DNA of 64,000 nt from Pseudomonas putida. Its GTDB lineage: Bacteria > Pseudomonadota > Gammaproteobacteria > Pseudomonadales > Pseudomonadaceae. Numbering within the stretch: position 1 is the first letter of the stretch; every line of letters begins with the position of its first letter. The stretch spans positions 85,300-149,299 of the forward strand of contig NZ_JANHKS010000010.1 in NCBI RefSeq assembly GCF_028682175.1, given 5' to 3'. Shown here piece after piece: positions 34,166-44,776 of the stretch. The translations under genes and the position numbers were made by a program. The notes beneath the pieces are model-generated. The model ran no database searches. It worked only from the letters and a program-made list of their open reading frames with translations, and had not been told where the DNA came from.

Positions 34166-35145
34166 TTGTCTTGATGTTCCTGAAAATGCCTGGCGGCGAG
34201 CTTCAATGCATCATTCACCGCCAACGGAGGCTCCCATCCCAGCAGGGAGCGAGTCTTGCTGATATCAACTTGTAACGACCCGAAGAGTCGTTGTGAAAAG
34301 GCCTGTTTGCCCAGTAACCCGGCACCGGCGCGCAACAGGCTTTCTGGTACCGGCAACAGGCGCGCGGGCCGGCCAAGGGCCTGGGCCATCCGCCGCAGCA
34401 GATCGCTGGTGGACAGATCTTCTCCATCGCTGACCAGGAAGACCTGATTGGCAGCCGCAGGATGCTCGATACAGGTCACCACCAGATCCACCAGGTTGCC
34501 CAGCGCCACCAGGCTGCGTCGGTTGTGGATCGCTCCCAGCGGCAAGGGAACGCCCTTGTCGAGCCAGCGCATCATGCTCAGGAAGTTGGCCCTCACGCCC
34601 GGCCCGTAGACCAGAGGCGGGCGAATGATGACGACGTCCATCCCGGTGGTAGCGGCCAGTTCCAGCAAGCCCTGTTCAGCCTCGTGTTTCGAGATGCCAT
34701 AGGGGTCTGCCGGCATCGGCGTGTCGTTCGCGGTATACGCCGAGGATGGGGGTGTCCCCTCCCCGTTCACCTTGATCGAACTGATAAAGATGAAGCGTTT
34801 CACACCCGCTTCTGCAGCTTCGCGAGCCAGGGTCAGGGTGCCCGCCACATTGACCTTCCTGAACTCGCTGAGCGGATCGGCGCTTTGGTCGTCCATCATG
34901 TGAACCCGGGCGGCCGCATGAATGACGGTCGAAACCCCTGCCAACCCTTGGGCCCAGGAAAAGTCCGGGGCCAGCGAGAACACCAGCCTGTTGACACGCG
35001 GGTCATCGGGCAAATGGGCATCTGCACGGCGAACGGCGGCAACCAGTTCGCCACTGCCGCGCTCGAGCAATGCCTGCAGCAAAGCCCCACCTACAAAACC
35101 GTTGGCGCCGGTAATCAGGATCTTGCCATCACGTTCCTGGCTCAC
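34162..35145 (-). CDS. NAD-dependent epimerase/reductase of the WbpV/WbpK type
   Basis: Encodes 327 residues from a GTG with GGAGG seven bases upstream; the upstream in-frame extension is read through the previous gene and is rejected. ILITGANGFVGGALLQALL is the Rossmann motif, FIFISSIKVNGEGT and YGISKHEAE the catalytic Ser and YxxxK. This is the extended SDR subgroup that includes WbpV and WbpK, which reduce the WbpM product to UDP-QuiNAc or UDP-FucNAc. The start overlaps the preceding glycosyltransferase stop by four bases and the stop overlaps the WbpL start. Which epimer is made cannot be told. Confidence 0.85.
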   Translation of the reverse strand: MSQERDGKILITGANGFVGGALLQALLERGSGELVAAVRRADAHLPDDPRVNRLVFSLAPDFSWAQGLAGVSTVIHAAARVHMMDDQSADPLSEFRKVNVAGTLTLAREAAEAGVKRFIFISSIKVNGEGTPPSSAYTANDTPMPADPYGISKHEAEQGLLELAATTGMDVVIIRPPLVYGPGVRANFLSMMRWLDKGVPLPLGAIHNRRSLVALGNLVDLVVTCIEHPAAANQVFLVSDGEDLSTSDLLRRMAQALGRPARLLPVPESLLRAGAGLLGKQAFSQRLFGSLQVDISKTRSLLGWEPPLAVNDALKLAARHFQEHQDK

Positions 35146-36275
35146 GCTCGGGCCTCCAACTGCTGGTAGATGTGCAGGTGCGCATCGACGATCTTGTCGA
35201 TGCCAAATTCTCTTTGCGCCAACTCCCAGCCGTTGCGTGCCAGCCGGGCGCGCAGTTCGGCATCCCTGACCAGGCGTTCGATGGCGTCCGCCAGGGCCTC
35301 GGCGTCCTGGACGGGAACCAGCAGCCCGGTGGTGCCGGGCTCGATGGCATCGCGACATCCCGGGACATCGGTGGTCACCACCGCCCGGGCGCACGCAGCC
35401 GCTTCGACCAGTACCTTGGGCAGGCCTTCGCGGTAGGACGGCAGCACGACAATGTTCGAATCGGCAAAGATCCCGGCAATATCCCGGCGATAGCCCATCA
35501 CTTCCACGGTGCCGGCCTGACGCCAGACGTCCAGCTCCTGCGCCGAAATCGAGGTCGGGTTGCCCGGGTCGATGTCGCCCACCAGACGAAAGTGCACGGG
35601 CACATTGCGCTGCTGGAGAATTTGCGCGGCGCGCACGAACTCCCTTACCCCTTTGTCGTTCAACAGCCGGGCCGCCATGGCCACGACAACACGGTCGCCC
35701 ACAGGCTCGTCACTGGCCTTGTAGAGGGACAGATCCACCCCCGAACCGCGAATGATGCAGGCCTTTTCACCCGACAGGGCGCCAGCCTCGATCAGCGTGT
35801 CGCGGTCGTCGGTGTTCTGGAAAATGGCGGTCAGGTTTCGCTTGCCCAGTGCAATGCGGTACAGGGTCGTGACCAGTGTCCGCACGATGCGGGCTTTCAA
35901 GCCCTGGGCCATGAAGATGAAACCCAGCCCCGACACCGCGACGACGACCGAGTGCACGCGGGCAATTCGAGCCGCTATACCGCCATAGATCACAGGCTTG
36001 ATCGTCACCAGGTGGACCAGATCCGGTTTCAGTGAGCGAAACAGCCGCAAAATCGCCCAGAACAGCACCAGCTCCTTCAACGGGTTACGACCACTTCGAT
36101 CCAGAGGCAGGGGGTGGTGTTTCAAACCCTGTGCCGTTATCTCCTCGACTGCGGCGCCCGGCATGGTCGCCACGTGGGTATCCCAGCCCATGGCACTGAC
36201 TTTCAACGCGATCGCCATGCGATGGGATACGAAAAAAGCAGGGTCATTGACTACAAACAAAATACGGCGATTCAT
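35142..36275 (-). CDS. Glycosyltransferase, GT4 family
   Basis: Encodes 377 residues from the ATG of MNRRILFVVNDPAFFVSHR with GGAGTTGCA upstream; seven earlier codons are possible but lack a good site. The acceptor domain has HLVTIKPVIYGGIAARIARV and VVAVSGLGF, the donor domain AARLLNDKGVREFVRAAQIL, NIVVLPSYREGLPKVLVEAAAC with the REGLPKVLVE motif. It resembles WbpT/PglA-type enzymes that add N-acetylhexosamine-type residues, but the sugar is not defined. It is followed by the WbpV-type gene with a four-base overlap. Confidence 0.87.
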   Translation of the reverse strand: MNRRILFVVNDPAFFVSHRMAIALKVSAMGWDTHVATMPGAAVEEITAQGLKHHPLPLDRSGRNPLKELVLFWAILRLFRSLKPDLVHLVTIKPVIYGGIAARIARVHSVVVAVSGLGFIFMAQGLKARIVRTLVTTLYRIALGKRNLTAIFQNTDDRDTLIEAGALSGEKACIIRGSGVDLSLYKASDEPVGDRVVVAMAARLLNDKGVREFVRAAQILQQRNVPVHFRLVGDIDPGNPTSISAQELDVWRQAGTVEVMGYRRDIAGIFADSNIVVLPSYREGLPKVLVEAAACARAVVTTDVPGCRDAIEPGTTGLLVPVQDAEALADAIERLVRDAELRARLARNGWELAQREFGIDKIVDAHLHIYQQLEARA

Positions 36276-36370
36276 TGCAACTCCATTTACGTCCATCCGG
36301 CATCATACGTGACATCGCCATTGCTCTCGAGAAGGCCGAATTCAAGAGAGCGTGCATGCACAGCTCTTTT

Positions 36371-37345
36371 TCAGACCGCCCAGCCGAACCCGGGCAAGAA
36401 CAGTCTCGGCAACCATTGCATGCAGAAGTAGAAAGCAAACATCAGATAGAAGGCCTGCTTGCGCCAGCCTGTCAGTTGCAGGGCAGCCAACATGATGAGG
36501 ATCAGTCCGCTTTCAAAGATCCTCGCCCCGATCGGAAGCGCAAAGTAGCTGACCAGGTAGAACAGCAAGAGCCCCGCCTGAAAGCTGTTGGCTCGCAGGA
36601 AAGTGGGACCCTGCAAGATAAAGAGCGTGAAAAAGCCCAGCCAGAACACAAAGCCCAGGCCACTGATTTCCAACGCGGCGGACTGGTATTGATCACCCTG
36701 CCTGGCGCCCAATTGCGAGGCCAGCCAGAGACTCGTACCGGCCAGCAGCAAACTGACGATCAGGTAAGTGAGAAGCCGCAACCCGGCGGAGAAGTTGAAC
36801 CTGACGAAAAAGCAGTTCAATGCGTAGAGAAAGATGACGAAAAAGAACGAGGCATGAATAAGCGGTGTCAGGCACAACAGCACGACCCGGGTGGACTTGC
36901 TTGCACCGAACCACGCCAGCAGGAACACCGCCACCGCGACGCCCTGTCTCAAGTGGATCACATGGTTCTTGAGGATCTGCGGGAGCAACAGGAACAGCAC
37001 CAGGATAATCAGCGCACGGGGCTCGGTCTGCAACGTCAGGTAAGCGACCACGAACGACGATATGAAGATGATGATCCGCAGGACGCCCTTCGGGTCGGCC
37101 AGATTTCCCAGCAGTATGTTGATGCCCAGCCAGACCGGTTCATTGGTCAGGCTTCTGAGCCAGCCCTGGCTCAAGTTCGACTTGAACACGTTCACGGCGT
37201 CAATGGCGTACAGGATGTAGTTATCGCGATCGATAAACATGTCCACTGGCAGGCTTGCCAGGATGGCCGCGAAGACGAAAGCCAGGAACAGACACCTGTA
37301 GCGATGATGATGAACAATCGTCTGAAAGGTCACCGGTGGGTACAT
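36371..37345 (-). CDS. wzy: O-antigen polymerase candidate (EpsG-like Wzy)
   Basis: Encodes about 324 residues with about ten hydrophobic segments. DRDNYILYAIDAV near the start, NEPVWLGINILL in the first large loop and HLRQGVAVAVFLLAW in the middle match the EpsG family of polysaccharide polymerases. Together with Wzx and Wzz in the same locus it should link O-units in the periplasm. The ATG at 37345 follows AAGGTGAG; a GTG five codons earlier is the alternative start. Little charged sequence and poor overall conservation, as usual for Wzy. Confidence 0.75.
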   Translation of the reverse strand: MYPPVTFQTIVHHHRYRCLFLAFVFAAILASLPVDMFIDRDNYILYAIDAVNVFKSNLSQGWLRSLTNEPVWLGINILLGNLADPKGVLRIIIFISSFVVAYLTLQTEPRALIILVLFLLLPQILKNHVIHLRQGVAVAVFLLAWFGASKSTRVVLLCLTPLIHASFFFVIFLYALNCFFVRFNFSAGLRLLTYLIVSLLLAGTSLWLASQLGARQGDQYQSAALEISGLGFVFWLGFFTLFILQGPTFLRANSFQAGLLLFYLVSYFALPIGARIFESGLILIMLAALQLTGWRKQAFYLMFAFYFCMQWLPRLFLPGFGWAV

Positions 37346-37390
37346 AAGGTTAGATCTCACCTTGAATAAATCCCTGCTCTATTTAACTGC

Positions 37391-38680
37391 TCAGCCACCG
37401 GCGGGTGTGCTGATAACATCGTTCAAGGTTTTCCCGCTCAGCCTGACCCCTATCGAAAACATCAGGAAGCTGGTGCCATACGCCAGGCGGAAAAGAAAGC
37501 CGCCTCGTTTCTGGATCTCGGCATCACTGAGTGGTGTCAACTTCAGGTCACGGAAGTTGTTCGAGCACTGCTGGATGGAAAACAGCGCAGCCTTCTCGAC
37601 CTGCCGGGCGCTCAATTCACGCTTTTGCTCGGGCGACGAGGCGTAGTAGTCGAGCAACAGTTGCAGGGCTTGCTGTTTCGGGTACAGGCCATCTTCGTTG
37701 TACGAGAAACCGGGGATGTCGCTGAAGAAGCCATACGTCAGGGGCTCGTTGAGGTTCTCAATGCCAATGACGGACGGAACACCCGCACCCGCGGCTTCCA
37801 CGATGGCAGTACCGGAGCCTACGAAGACGTCGAACTGGCTCACTTCGCGGACAAAATTCGAGTGCTCCAGATTACCCTTCAGGCTGACATACTCCTGAAT
37901 ACCCAATGCATCGATCTTGCTGGCCATCTCTTCTTTCTGCGGCCCTTCCCCATAGATGACATATTTCGCGGGGATCTGCTGGTCACGCAGTGCCTTGACG
38001 ACATCCAGCATCCAGAAGTTGTAACTCTTGAACGTCACCAGCCTGCCCACACTGCCCAGCACAAATTCAGGCACGGGTGCGCGTTCGTAAGTCTGCCGGG
38101 TGTTCAAATCGATGACACCCAACGGGAACACATTCACGTCGGCGAAACTCTGCTGGTACTGGCGTTGGTAGAAATCCACCAGCACTTCATTGAAGAACAG
38201 CAGGTTGTTGCGCTGCAGCACCTGGGAAAACAGCCGACGATTGCATCGCTCGTAGTGCGGCAGACGGGGGGCGCCCCAGCAGTACTCGAGCGAATGATAA
38301 AGTCCCATGCTGATGGGCACATTGACCTTGGCCAGCGCCATCAGGCGAAATGCAAAGTGCGCACAGAACCCGTTGGAAACATGGACTGAGTCAACGGTTG
38401 CAAATGCATCCTTCACGGCTTTCCTGTTCAACGGAAGCATGGAGGACAGGTGAAACGGCACCCGGCGGGTCAAGGGACCCAGCACAGGGTTGATCCAGTC
38501 GGTCAGGAAATAGACGTTTGCGTAAAGACGCGCCTTCTCAACCAGTTCCGCATTACTTTTAGACGGAGGGCTCAACAGGAGAATACTGGTGGGCAGATGC
38601 TGGGCAGCCCTCTCCTTTGCCAGGCGCACGAAGAATGTCTCAATCCCGCCAATCGCCAACGAACCATGGATTAGAAGCAT
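37391..38680 (-). CDS. Glycosyltransferase, GT4-like
   Basis: Encodes 429 residues from the ATG of MLLIHGSLAIGGIETFFVRL, one base after the flippase stop; earlier in-frame codons lie inside the flippase gene. Donor-domain features are FVLGSVGRLVTFKSYNFWML, YVIYGEGPQKEEMASKI and VFVGSGTAIVEAAGAGVPSV. It is a cytoplasmic retaining transferase for an unknown sugar. The C-terminal 60 residues (after ALFSIQQCSNNFRDL) are more basic and may contact the membrane. Confidence 0.83.
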   Translation of the reverse strand: MLLIHGSLAIGGIETFFVRLAKERAAQHLPTSILLLSPPSKSNAELVEKARLYANVYFLTDWINPVLGPLTRRVPFHLSSMLPLNRKAVKDAFATVDSVHVSNGFCAHFAFRLMALAKVNVPISMGLYHSLEYCWGAPRLPHYERCNRRLFSQVLQRNNLLFFNEVLVDFYQRQYQQSFADVNVFPLGVIDLNTRQTYERAPVPEFVLGSVGRLVTFKSYNFWMLDVVKALRDQQIPAKYVIYGEGPQKEEMASKIDALGIQEYVSLKGNLEHSNFVREVSQFDVFVGSGTAIVEAAGAGVPSVIGIENLNEPLTYGFFSDIPGFSYNEDGLYPKQQALQLLLDYYASSPEQKRELSARQVEKAALFSIQQCSNNFRDLKLTPLSDAEIQKRGGFLFRLAYGTSFLMFSIGVRLSGKTLNDVISTPAGG

Positions 38681-38681
38681 A

Positions 38682-40088
38682 TCAATCAAATTTCCGTATA
38701 TACAAAACCGACGCCACCAGGCTATGCCGATAAGCAATGAGACAGGTGACCAAGGCAAAAACCCACATCACAGGCGAATAGGAACCCAGCAGCGTCCCTG
38801 CCAATGCCTGGGCACAGGCCATCGCAGTCACGATAAGGGCGCAGAAGTAAAAACGTAGTCTTGGCATATATTTCCACACCCGGATCGATGCTTCCGTGCG
38901 AAACACCACGTACGCATAAAACGAAATCGCCGAAGCGGCAGCAGCACCGGCAGCGCCGTGGGCTGGAATCAGCCACACGTTGAGTCCGGCATTGATCAGC
39001 AGCGCGAGCAACGTCACCAGAGGCGCGAACCTGGTGGCATTGGAGATGTTGATTCCAACACCTGTCGCCTCTGCAATCATGATGAACAACGGCGGTAGAA
39101 GGCAGGCCATCAGGATGTACTCGATAGCGCCATAACCTGCCGGCAGAAAGTAAGGCACGCACCACGCGAACATGGCGACGATGCACACCAGCACGAAGGA
39201 AAAGACCTGAAGGCCTTCACTCACCTCGACAATCCTGTCGACCGAAACGCCTTCTGCCACCCATCTATAGATCATCGGGTGCCAGATGGTCGAAAATATT
39301 TGCTGAAACAGGATGGCAATACCGGCCAGGGTCGACGCCAGGGCATACACGCCCAACTCCGAGAGCGAGGAGTACGCCTTGACCATGATCCGGTCCATGA
39401 AGCTCAGCCCCCAGAAGGCGATGCCATTGATCACCAGAGGCAGGCCGAACGACAACAGGGTGCTGATACTCGCCTTGTCGACGGGCGCACCGAAGTACCG
39501 GGTAAGACTGGGCCGCAAGTAATAGAACATGATCGCGACCGCCATGCCCCAGCCCACGACTTGCGCTATCACCAGATAGGTGAAGTTCTTGTACTCGGGA
39601 AACAGGTAGACGGCCGCGACCATCCCCAGGATCAGCGCCTTGGGGATGATTCGGGTCAACGAGTACGCGAACGGCATTTCCTTCATCCGCAGGAACACGG
39701 ACAGGAAGCGTTCGAGATACAGAATCAGCAGGGTCAGCGCGGCCAGTCCGTACAGGGCAAAGCTGTCCAGATCGAACAGCAGCCCCGACAGCCTGTCACC
39801 AAAGCAGGCCAGCACCGCGACGAGCACCAGCAGCAGCACAAGGCCCGGCACAAGGCAGGTCTTGGCCAGCCGCTCGCCGCCCTGCTCCTCGTTGAACCGC
39901 CTGACGTACGCCTGATCCAGGCCCAGGCTCAGTCCGACGACCGCTAGCGACAGCACGACCTGAAACAGTGCGATTCGACCTACATCCTCCTGACTGAAGA
40001 ACCATGCCATGACCGGCAGGGTGACCAAGCTGAAGAAAGCGCCAAGTACCGTACCGGTGGCATAGACAGCAACAGCCTTCAACTTCAA
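38682..40088 (-). CDS. wzx: O-unit flippase Wzx
   Basis: Encodes 468 residues with about 12 to 14 hydrophobic segments. The N-terminus reads MKLKAVAVYATGTVLGAFFS and is followed by LPVMAWFFSQEDVGRIALFQ, the common start of PST-family Wzx exporters. It flips the finished undecaprenyl-linked O-unit to the periplasm. Its ATGA overlaps the aminotransferase stop, and the glycosyltransferase gene follows one base after its stop. It is one of two flippase genes in the locus. Confidence 0.88.
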   Translation of the reverse strand: MKLKAVAVYATGTVLGAFFSLVTLPVMAWFFSQEDVGRIALFQVVLSLAVVGLSLGLDQAYVRRFNEEQGGERLAKTCLVPGLVLLLVLVAVLACFGDRLSGLLFDLDSFALYGLAALTLLILYLERFLSVFLRMKEMPFAYSLTRIIPKALILGMVAAVYLFPEYKNFTYLVIAQVVGWGMAVAIMFYYLRPSLTRYFGAPVDKASISTLLSFGLPLVINGIAFWGLSFMDRIMVKAYSSLSELGVYALASTLAGIAILFQQIFSTIWHPMIYRWVAEGVSVDRIVEVSEGLQVFSFVLVCIVAMFAWCVPYFLPAGYGAIEYILMACLLPPLFIMIAEATGVGINISNATRFAPLVTLLALLINAGLNVWLIPAHGAAGAAAASAISFYAYVVFRTEASIRVWKYMPRLRFYFCALIVTAMACAQALAGTLLGSYSPVMWVFALVTCLIAYRHSLVASVLYIRKFD

Positions 40089-41215
40089 CTGAAGAACCTC
40101 TCCAGTTGCGAGGCAATGTGTTGCAAGTCGGTCGAACTCAGGCCGTAGAAGATCGGCAGCCTGATGAGCCGTTCGCTTTCCAGGGTCGTGTAGGTGTCCT
40201 GCCCATGGAAACGGCTGAACCGAGGCCCGGCGACCGCGGTGTGCAAAGGTACGTAATGGAACACTGCGTAGACACCGTTCTCGGACAGATGCTTGAGCAG
40301 TGCCGTCCGCACGTCGATGTCCTTCACCTTCACGTAAAACATGTGGGCGTTGTGTTCGCAGCCCTCTGGCAGCGTCGGCAGCTCGATATGCCCGGCAGCC
40401 ATCAGCGGCGTCAGAAGCTCATGGTAGGTGTTCCATGTCGCCAGTCTGTTGCGCTTGATCTCGTCGCACTTCTCAAGTTGCCCCCACAGGTATGCGGCCT
40501 GCAAGTCCGAAGGAAGGTAACTGCTGCCCACGTCCACCCAGGTGTACTTGTCGACCATTCCGCGGAAGAACTGGCTGCGGTTGGTGCCCTTCTCACGAAT
40601 GATTTCCGCCCGGTTGGCGAAGTCTTCGTGATTGATGATGAGCAACCCGCCCTCGCCGCCGCTGGTGTAGTTCTTGGTCTCGTGGAAGCTGAACGCACCC
40701 AGGTGACCGATGGTGCCCAGTGGACGGCCTTTGTAGAAAGACGTCATGCCCTGTGCGGCATCCTCGACGACGTAGAGGTCATGGCGCCTGGCGATGTCCA
40801 TGATGGTGTCCATTTCACAGGCCACGCCGGCGTAGTGAACAGGAACGATCGCCTTGGTCCGGGGTGTGATGGCCTGTTCGATCAGCGTCTCGTCGATGTT
40901 CATCGTGTCCGGGCGGATATCGACGAACACGATCGTGGCGCCGCGCAGTACGAATGCGTTGGCCGTGCTGACGAAGGTGTAGCTGGGCATGATGATTTCA
41001 TCCCCAGGCTGCACGTCGATCAGGATCGCCGCCATTTCGAGCGAATGGGTGCACGAAGAGGTCAGGAGTACCTTGGCGCAGCCCAGGTCTTCTTCGAACC
41101 AGGCCTGGCATCGCTTGCTGAATGCACCGTCGCCGGAAATCTTGTCGCTCTTGATGGCAGACAGAATGTACTGGTCTTCGTTACCAGTGTAGGGAGGGCG
41201 GTTGAATGGAATCAT
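40085..41215 (-). CDS. wecE: dTDP-4-amino-4,6-dideoxygalactose transaminase (WecE/RffA type)
   Basis: Encodes 376 residues, the family length. Long stretches match E. coli WecE, such as VLLTSSCTHSLEMAAILID, PGDEIIMPSYTFVSTANAFV and IVPVHYAGVACEMDTIM. The PLP Lys is in SFHETKNYTSGGEGG. It transfers an amino group from glutamate to dTDP-4-keto-6-deoxyglucose, giving dTDP-Fuc4N. RmlA and RmlB, which supply the substrate, are not in the window and must be elsewhere. An N-acetylation step is expected next; the acyltransferase at 43753 is a candidate. Confidence 0.9.
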   Translation of the reverse strand: MIPFNRPPYTGNEDQYILSAIKSDKISGDGAFSKRCQAWFEEDLGCAKVLLTSSCTHSLEMAAILIDVQPGDEIIMPSYTFVSTANAFVLRGATIVFVDIRPDTMNIDETLIEQAITPRTKAIVPVHYAGVACEMDTIMDIARRHDLYVVEDAAQGMTSFYKGRPLGTIGHLGAFSFHETKNYTSGGEGGLLIINHEDFANRAEIIREKGTNRSQFFRGMVDKYTWVDVGSSYLPSDLQAAYLWGQLEKCDEIKRNRLATWNTYHELLTPLMAAGHIELPTLPEGCEHNAHMFYVKVKDIDVRTALLKHLSENGVYAVFHYVPLHTAVAGPRFSRFHGQDTYTTLESERLIRLPIFYGLSSTDLQHIASQLERFFS

Positions 41216-41297
41216 GATTCGGTCACTATCATTATAATTTTTGCTTTTTCCGTAGAGAGGGCCAGGTTACCGCTGAAAACCTGGCCCCTTATCGAAC

Positions 41298-42320
41298 TTA
41301 CAGGAAGTCGATATACCACGGCATGGCTTTGGCAATTCCTTGCCCGATGTCGAAATCTGGCTGATACCCCAGGATGCGGGTGATCTTGCCGATGTCCGCT
41401 TGGGAATGACGGACGTCGCCGGCACGGAAATCGCGGTATACAGGCGATTTGTCGTAGACCACGCCGTTCGCACCCAGGTTCAGTTTGATCAGGTCGAACA
41501 ACTGATTCAGGTCAGTCCTGCCGCTGACTGCCACGTTGTAGACCTGATTGCGCGCCTGCTCATCCTCGGCGACCGCTGCCAGGATGTTGGCCTGCACGGT
41601 GTTCTCGATGAAGCAGAAGTCGCGGCTGGTCTGGCCATCGCCATTGATGAAGACGTCTTCATTGTTGACCATCGCCGACGTCCACTTCGGAATCACGGCG
41701 GCGTAGGCACCATCCGGGTCCTGGCGCTTGCCGAAGACGTTGAAGTAGCGCAGCCCGATGGTGGTGAAGCCGTAGCTCTTCGCGAACACGTCGGCGTACA
41801 GCTCGTTGACGTACTTGGTCACAGCGTAGGGCGACAGCGGCTTGCCAATCACGTCCTCGACCTTGGGCAGGCCGGGATGGTCGCCATAGGTGGAGCTGCT
41901 GGCCGCGTAGGTGAAGCTTTTCACCTTCGCGTCACGGGCAGCCACCAGCATATTGAGGAAGCCGTCGATATTGGTCGCGTTGGTCGTGATCGGGTCATTC
42001 AGGGAACGCGGAACAGACCCGAGCGCAGCCTGGTGCAGTACGTAATCGACCGAGGCACAGGCGCGGTGGCAATCATCGAGCGTGCGGATGTCGCCCTCGA
42101 TGAAGGTGAAGTTGCCCCACTGCTCCGGACCCACCTGCGACTTGACCTCATCGAGGTTGCGCTGATGGCCGGTGGCGAAGTTGTCCAGGCCGACGACGGT
42201 CTGACCCAGCTTGAGCAGGGTCTCCAGCAGATTCGACCCGATGAAGCCGGCCACCCCGGTGACCAGCCATTTTTTCGGTTCTGAAGCAAGGGACTTCAAA
42301 ACCTCGTCATATCGACTCAT
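41298..42320 (-). CDS. wbpP: UDP-GlcNAc/GalNAc 4-epimerase WbpP
   Basis: Encodes 340 residues from the ATG of MSRYDEV, preceded by [59 protein letters not shown] and [15 protein letters not shown] match WbpP closely, including the YxxxK catalytic pair. It interconverts UDP-GlcNAc and UDP-GalNAc or the matching uronic acids. It lies just downstream of wbpO in the same operon, as in the P. aeruginosa O6 locus. Confidence 0.93.
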   Translation of the reverse strand: MSRYDEVLKSLASEPKKWLVTGVAGFIGSNLLETLLKLGQTVVGLDNFATGHQRNLDEVKSQVGPEQWGNFTFIEGDIRTLDDCHRACASVDYVLHQAALGSVPRSLNDPITTNATNIDGFLNMLVAARDAKVKSFTYAASSSTYGDHPGLPKVEDVIGKPLSPYAVTKYVNELYADVFAKSYGFTTIGLRYFNVFGKRQDPDGAYAAVIPKWTSAMVNNEDVFINGDGQTSRDFCFIENTVQANILAAVAEDEQARNQVYNVAVSGRTDLNQLFDLIKLNLGANGVVYDKSPVYRDFRAGDVRHSQADIGKITRILGYQPDFDIGQGIAKAMPWYIDFL

Positions 42321-42379
42321 GTTTACCTCTTGAACCAATCATTCAGCGTGACAGATACACGCAATTTGAAACACCCGGA

Positions 42380-43657
<1,278 letters not shown>

Positions 43658-43752
43658 TCTATAGCCTTAAGTCAAATCTTTAAGTGTTTACGCCCCTGGT
43701 CGCTGCGCATCAGCGAACCATGGGGGGAATGTGTGCCGCTGACGGCACCTTC

Positions 43753-44328
43753 CTATGAATTGCCCGCCAGAGCCTGTTCCTCGAGGAACAAGGGCTCCAG
43801 TTCCAGAATTCTTCTCTCCCTGTCCTTGACCCTCCTGGCCGGTATCCCCGCGTACACACCCCATGGGGCGGTGCTTTTGGTGACGAGCGCCATGGCGCCA
43901 ATCGCACAGCCTTCGGCAACCGTCACACCTGGGAAGACGACAGCGGAGGCACCAATGATCACATGCTTGCCCAGATGCACGGCGGCAAAGGTCTCGTTCT
44001 TGAACTTCTTCGACACCAGGGAGTTGGTCATGGTGTGACCACTGTAGTCGTCAGACTGCGAAAAGACCTTGACGCCATAAGCCAGCGTACAGAAGTCTTC
44101 GAGGAAGACACCGGGCACTCCTCCGGCGATCAGGCACATGGGCGTAATATGGTTATATTTGCCCAGCCGCACGTTGCCTGAAATCACGCAGAAGTCATCG
44201 ATACGGGAGTAGTCTCCTATCTCGATCTGGTCGGCATTGTAGATGCACGCCTTGTCACTGATTTTCACGTGCTTACCCAGTTTCCTGAAGCCTGCCTCGG
44301 CCAACTGGGAGTCCGTAAGATAAGCCAT
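43753..44328 (-). CDS. Left-handed beta-helix acyltransferase
   Basis: Encodes 191 residues. Hexapeptide-repeat segments are visible (CIYNADQIEIGDYSRIDDF, VRLGKYNHITPM, VIIGASAVVFPGVTVAEGCA), ending in APWGVYAGIPARRVKDR as in galactoside-type acetyltransferases. It transfers acetyl or another acyl group from CoA to a sugar. N-acetylation of dTDP-Fuc4N or O-acetylation of the O-antigen are both possible. First gene of the wbpO operon, after a 448-base gap. Confidence 0.85.
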   Translation of the reverse strand: MAYLTDSQLAEAGFRKLGKHVKISDKACIYNADQIEIGDYSRIDDFCVISGNVRLGKYNHITPMCLIAGGVPGVFLEDFCTLAYGVKVFSQSDDYSGHTMTNSLVSKKFKNETFAAVHLGKHVIIGASAVVFPGVTVAEGCAIGAMALVTKSTAPWGVYAGIPARRVKDRERRILELEPLFLEEQALAGNS

Positions 44329-44776
44329 CCTGTCATACCTTCAGATCATGAATTTGATAGCAGCGAGACCATAATCGTTATTTGTTACGGCTATTGGCCG
44401 AACATTGCCCGCTTTCTTCAGCCCGTTCCGCCTGCACGCCACATCAAGGAAGATACGTGCCTGCGGCCGCCGTCGCCAAAGTCTGAACACATGACGCCGA
44501 ACTGCCGGACATTATGCCTTCGATTATCTGAAAGAGTTGGTCGCCGATAAATATTTCGACCGTTGCGCTCCCGCCCATTACACAATTGCCCCGCCCGGGT
44601 TACAGATGCCGGATCATTCATGGCGCATTGACATCTCTTTACACTACACCATGGCAACACTGCACATAAGGGTGCGCAAGCTTACAGAGCACTTGACCGA
44701 CTGTTTGGGCAAAAATCTTACAAGCCATGTCGGCCAGCCAGACATTCATCCAGCTAGCCGACATGCTCCTTCAGGC
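44329..44776. promoter_or_regulatory. 448-base gap, probable O-antigen operon promoter region
   Basis: Between wzz and the acyltransferase gene, all genes on the minus strand. It holds the wzz terminator near 44726-44765 and should hold the main O-antigen promoter. No JUMPstart or ops element (GGCGGTAGC) is visible on the minus strand. No small gene is supported. Confidence 0.45.
44726..44765 (-). terminator. Hairpin terminator of wzz
   Basis: Nine-base arms CATGTCGGC (44726-44734) and GCCGACATG (44757-44765) lie 12 bases beyond the wzz stop. On the minus strand they are followed by CTTGTAAGATTTTT, a T-rich tail. The loop is long (22 bases). Confidence 0.6.

Noticed and set aside
44329..44776. 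Search for a JUMPstart/ops element before the O-antigen genes
   Set aside because: No GGCGGTAGC core on the minus strand in this gap, so RfaH-type control is not supported here.
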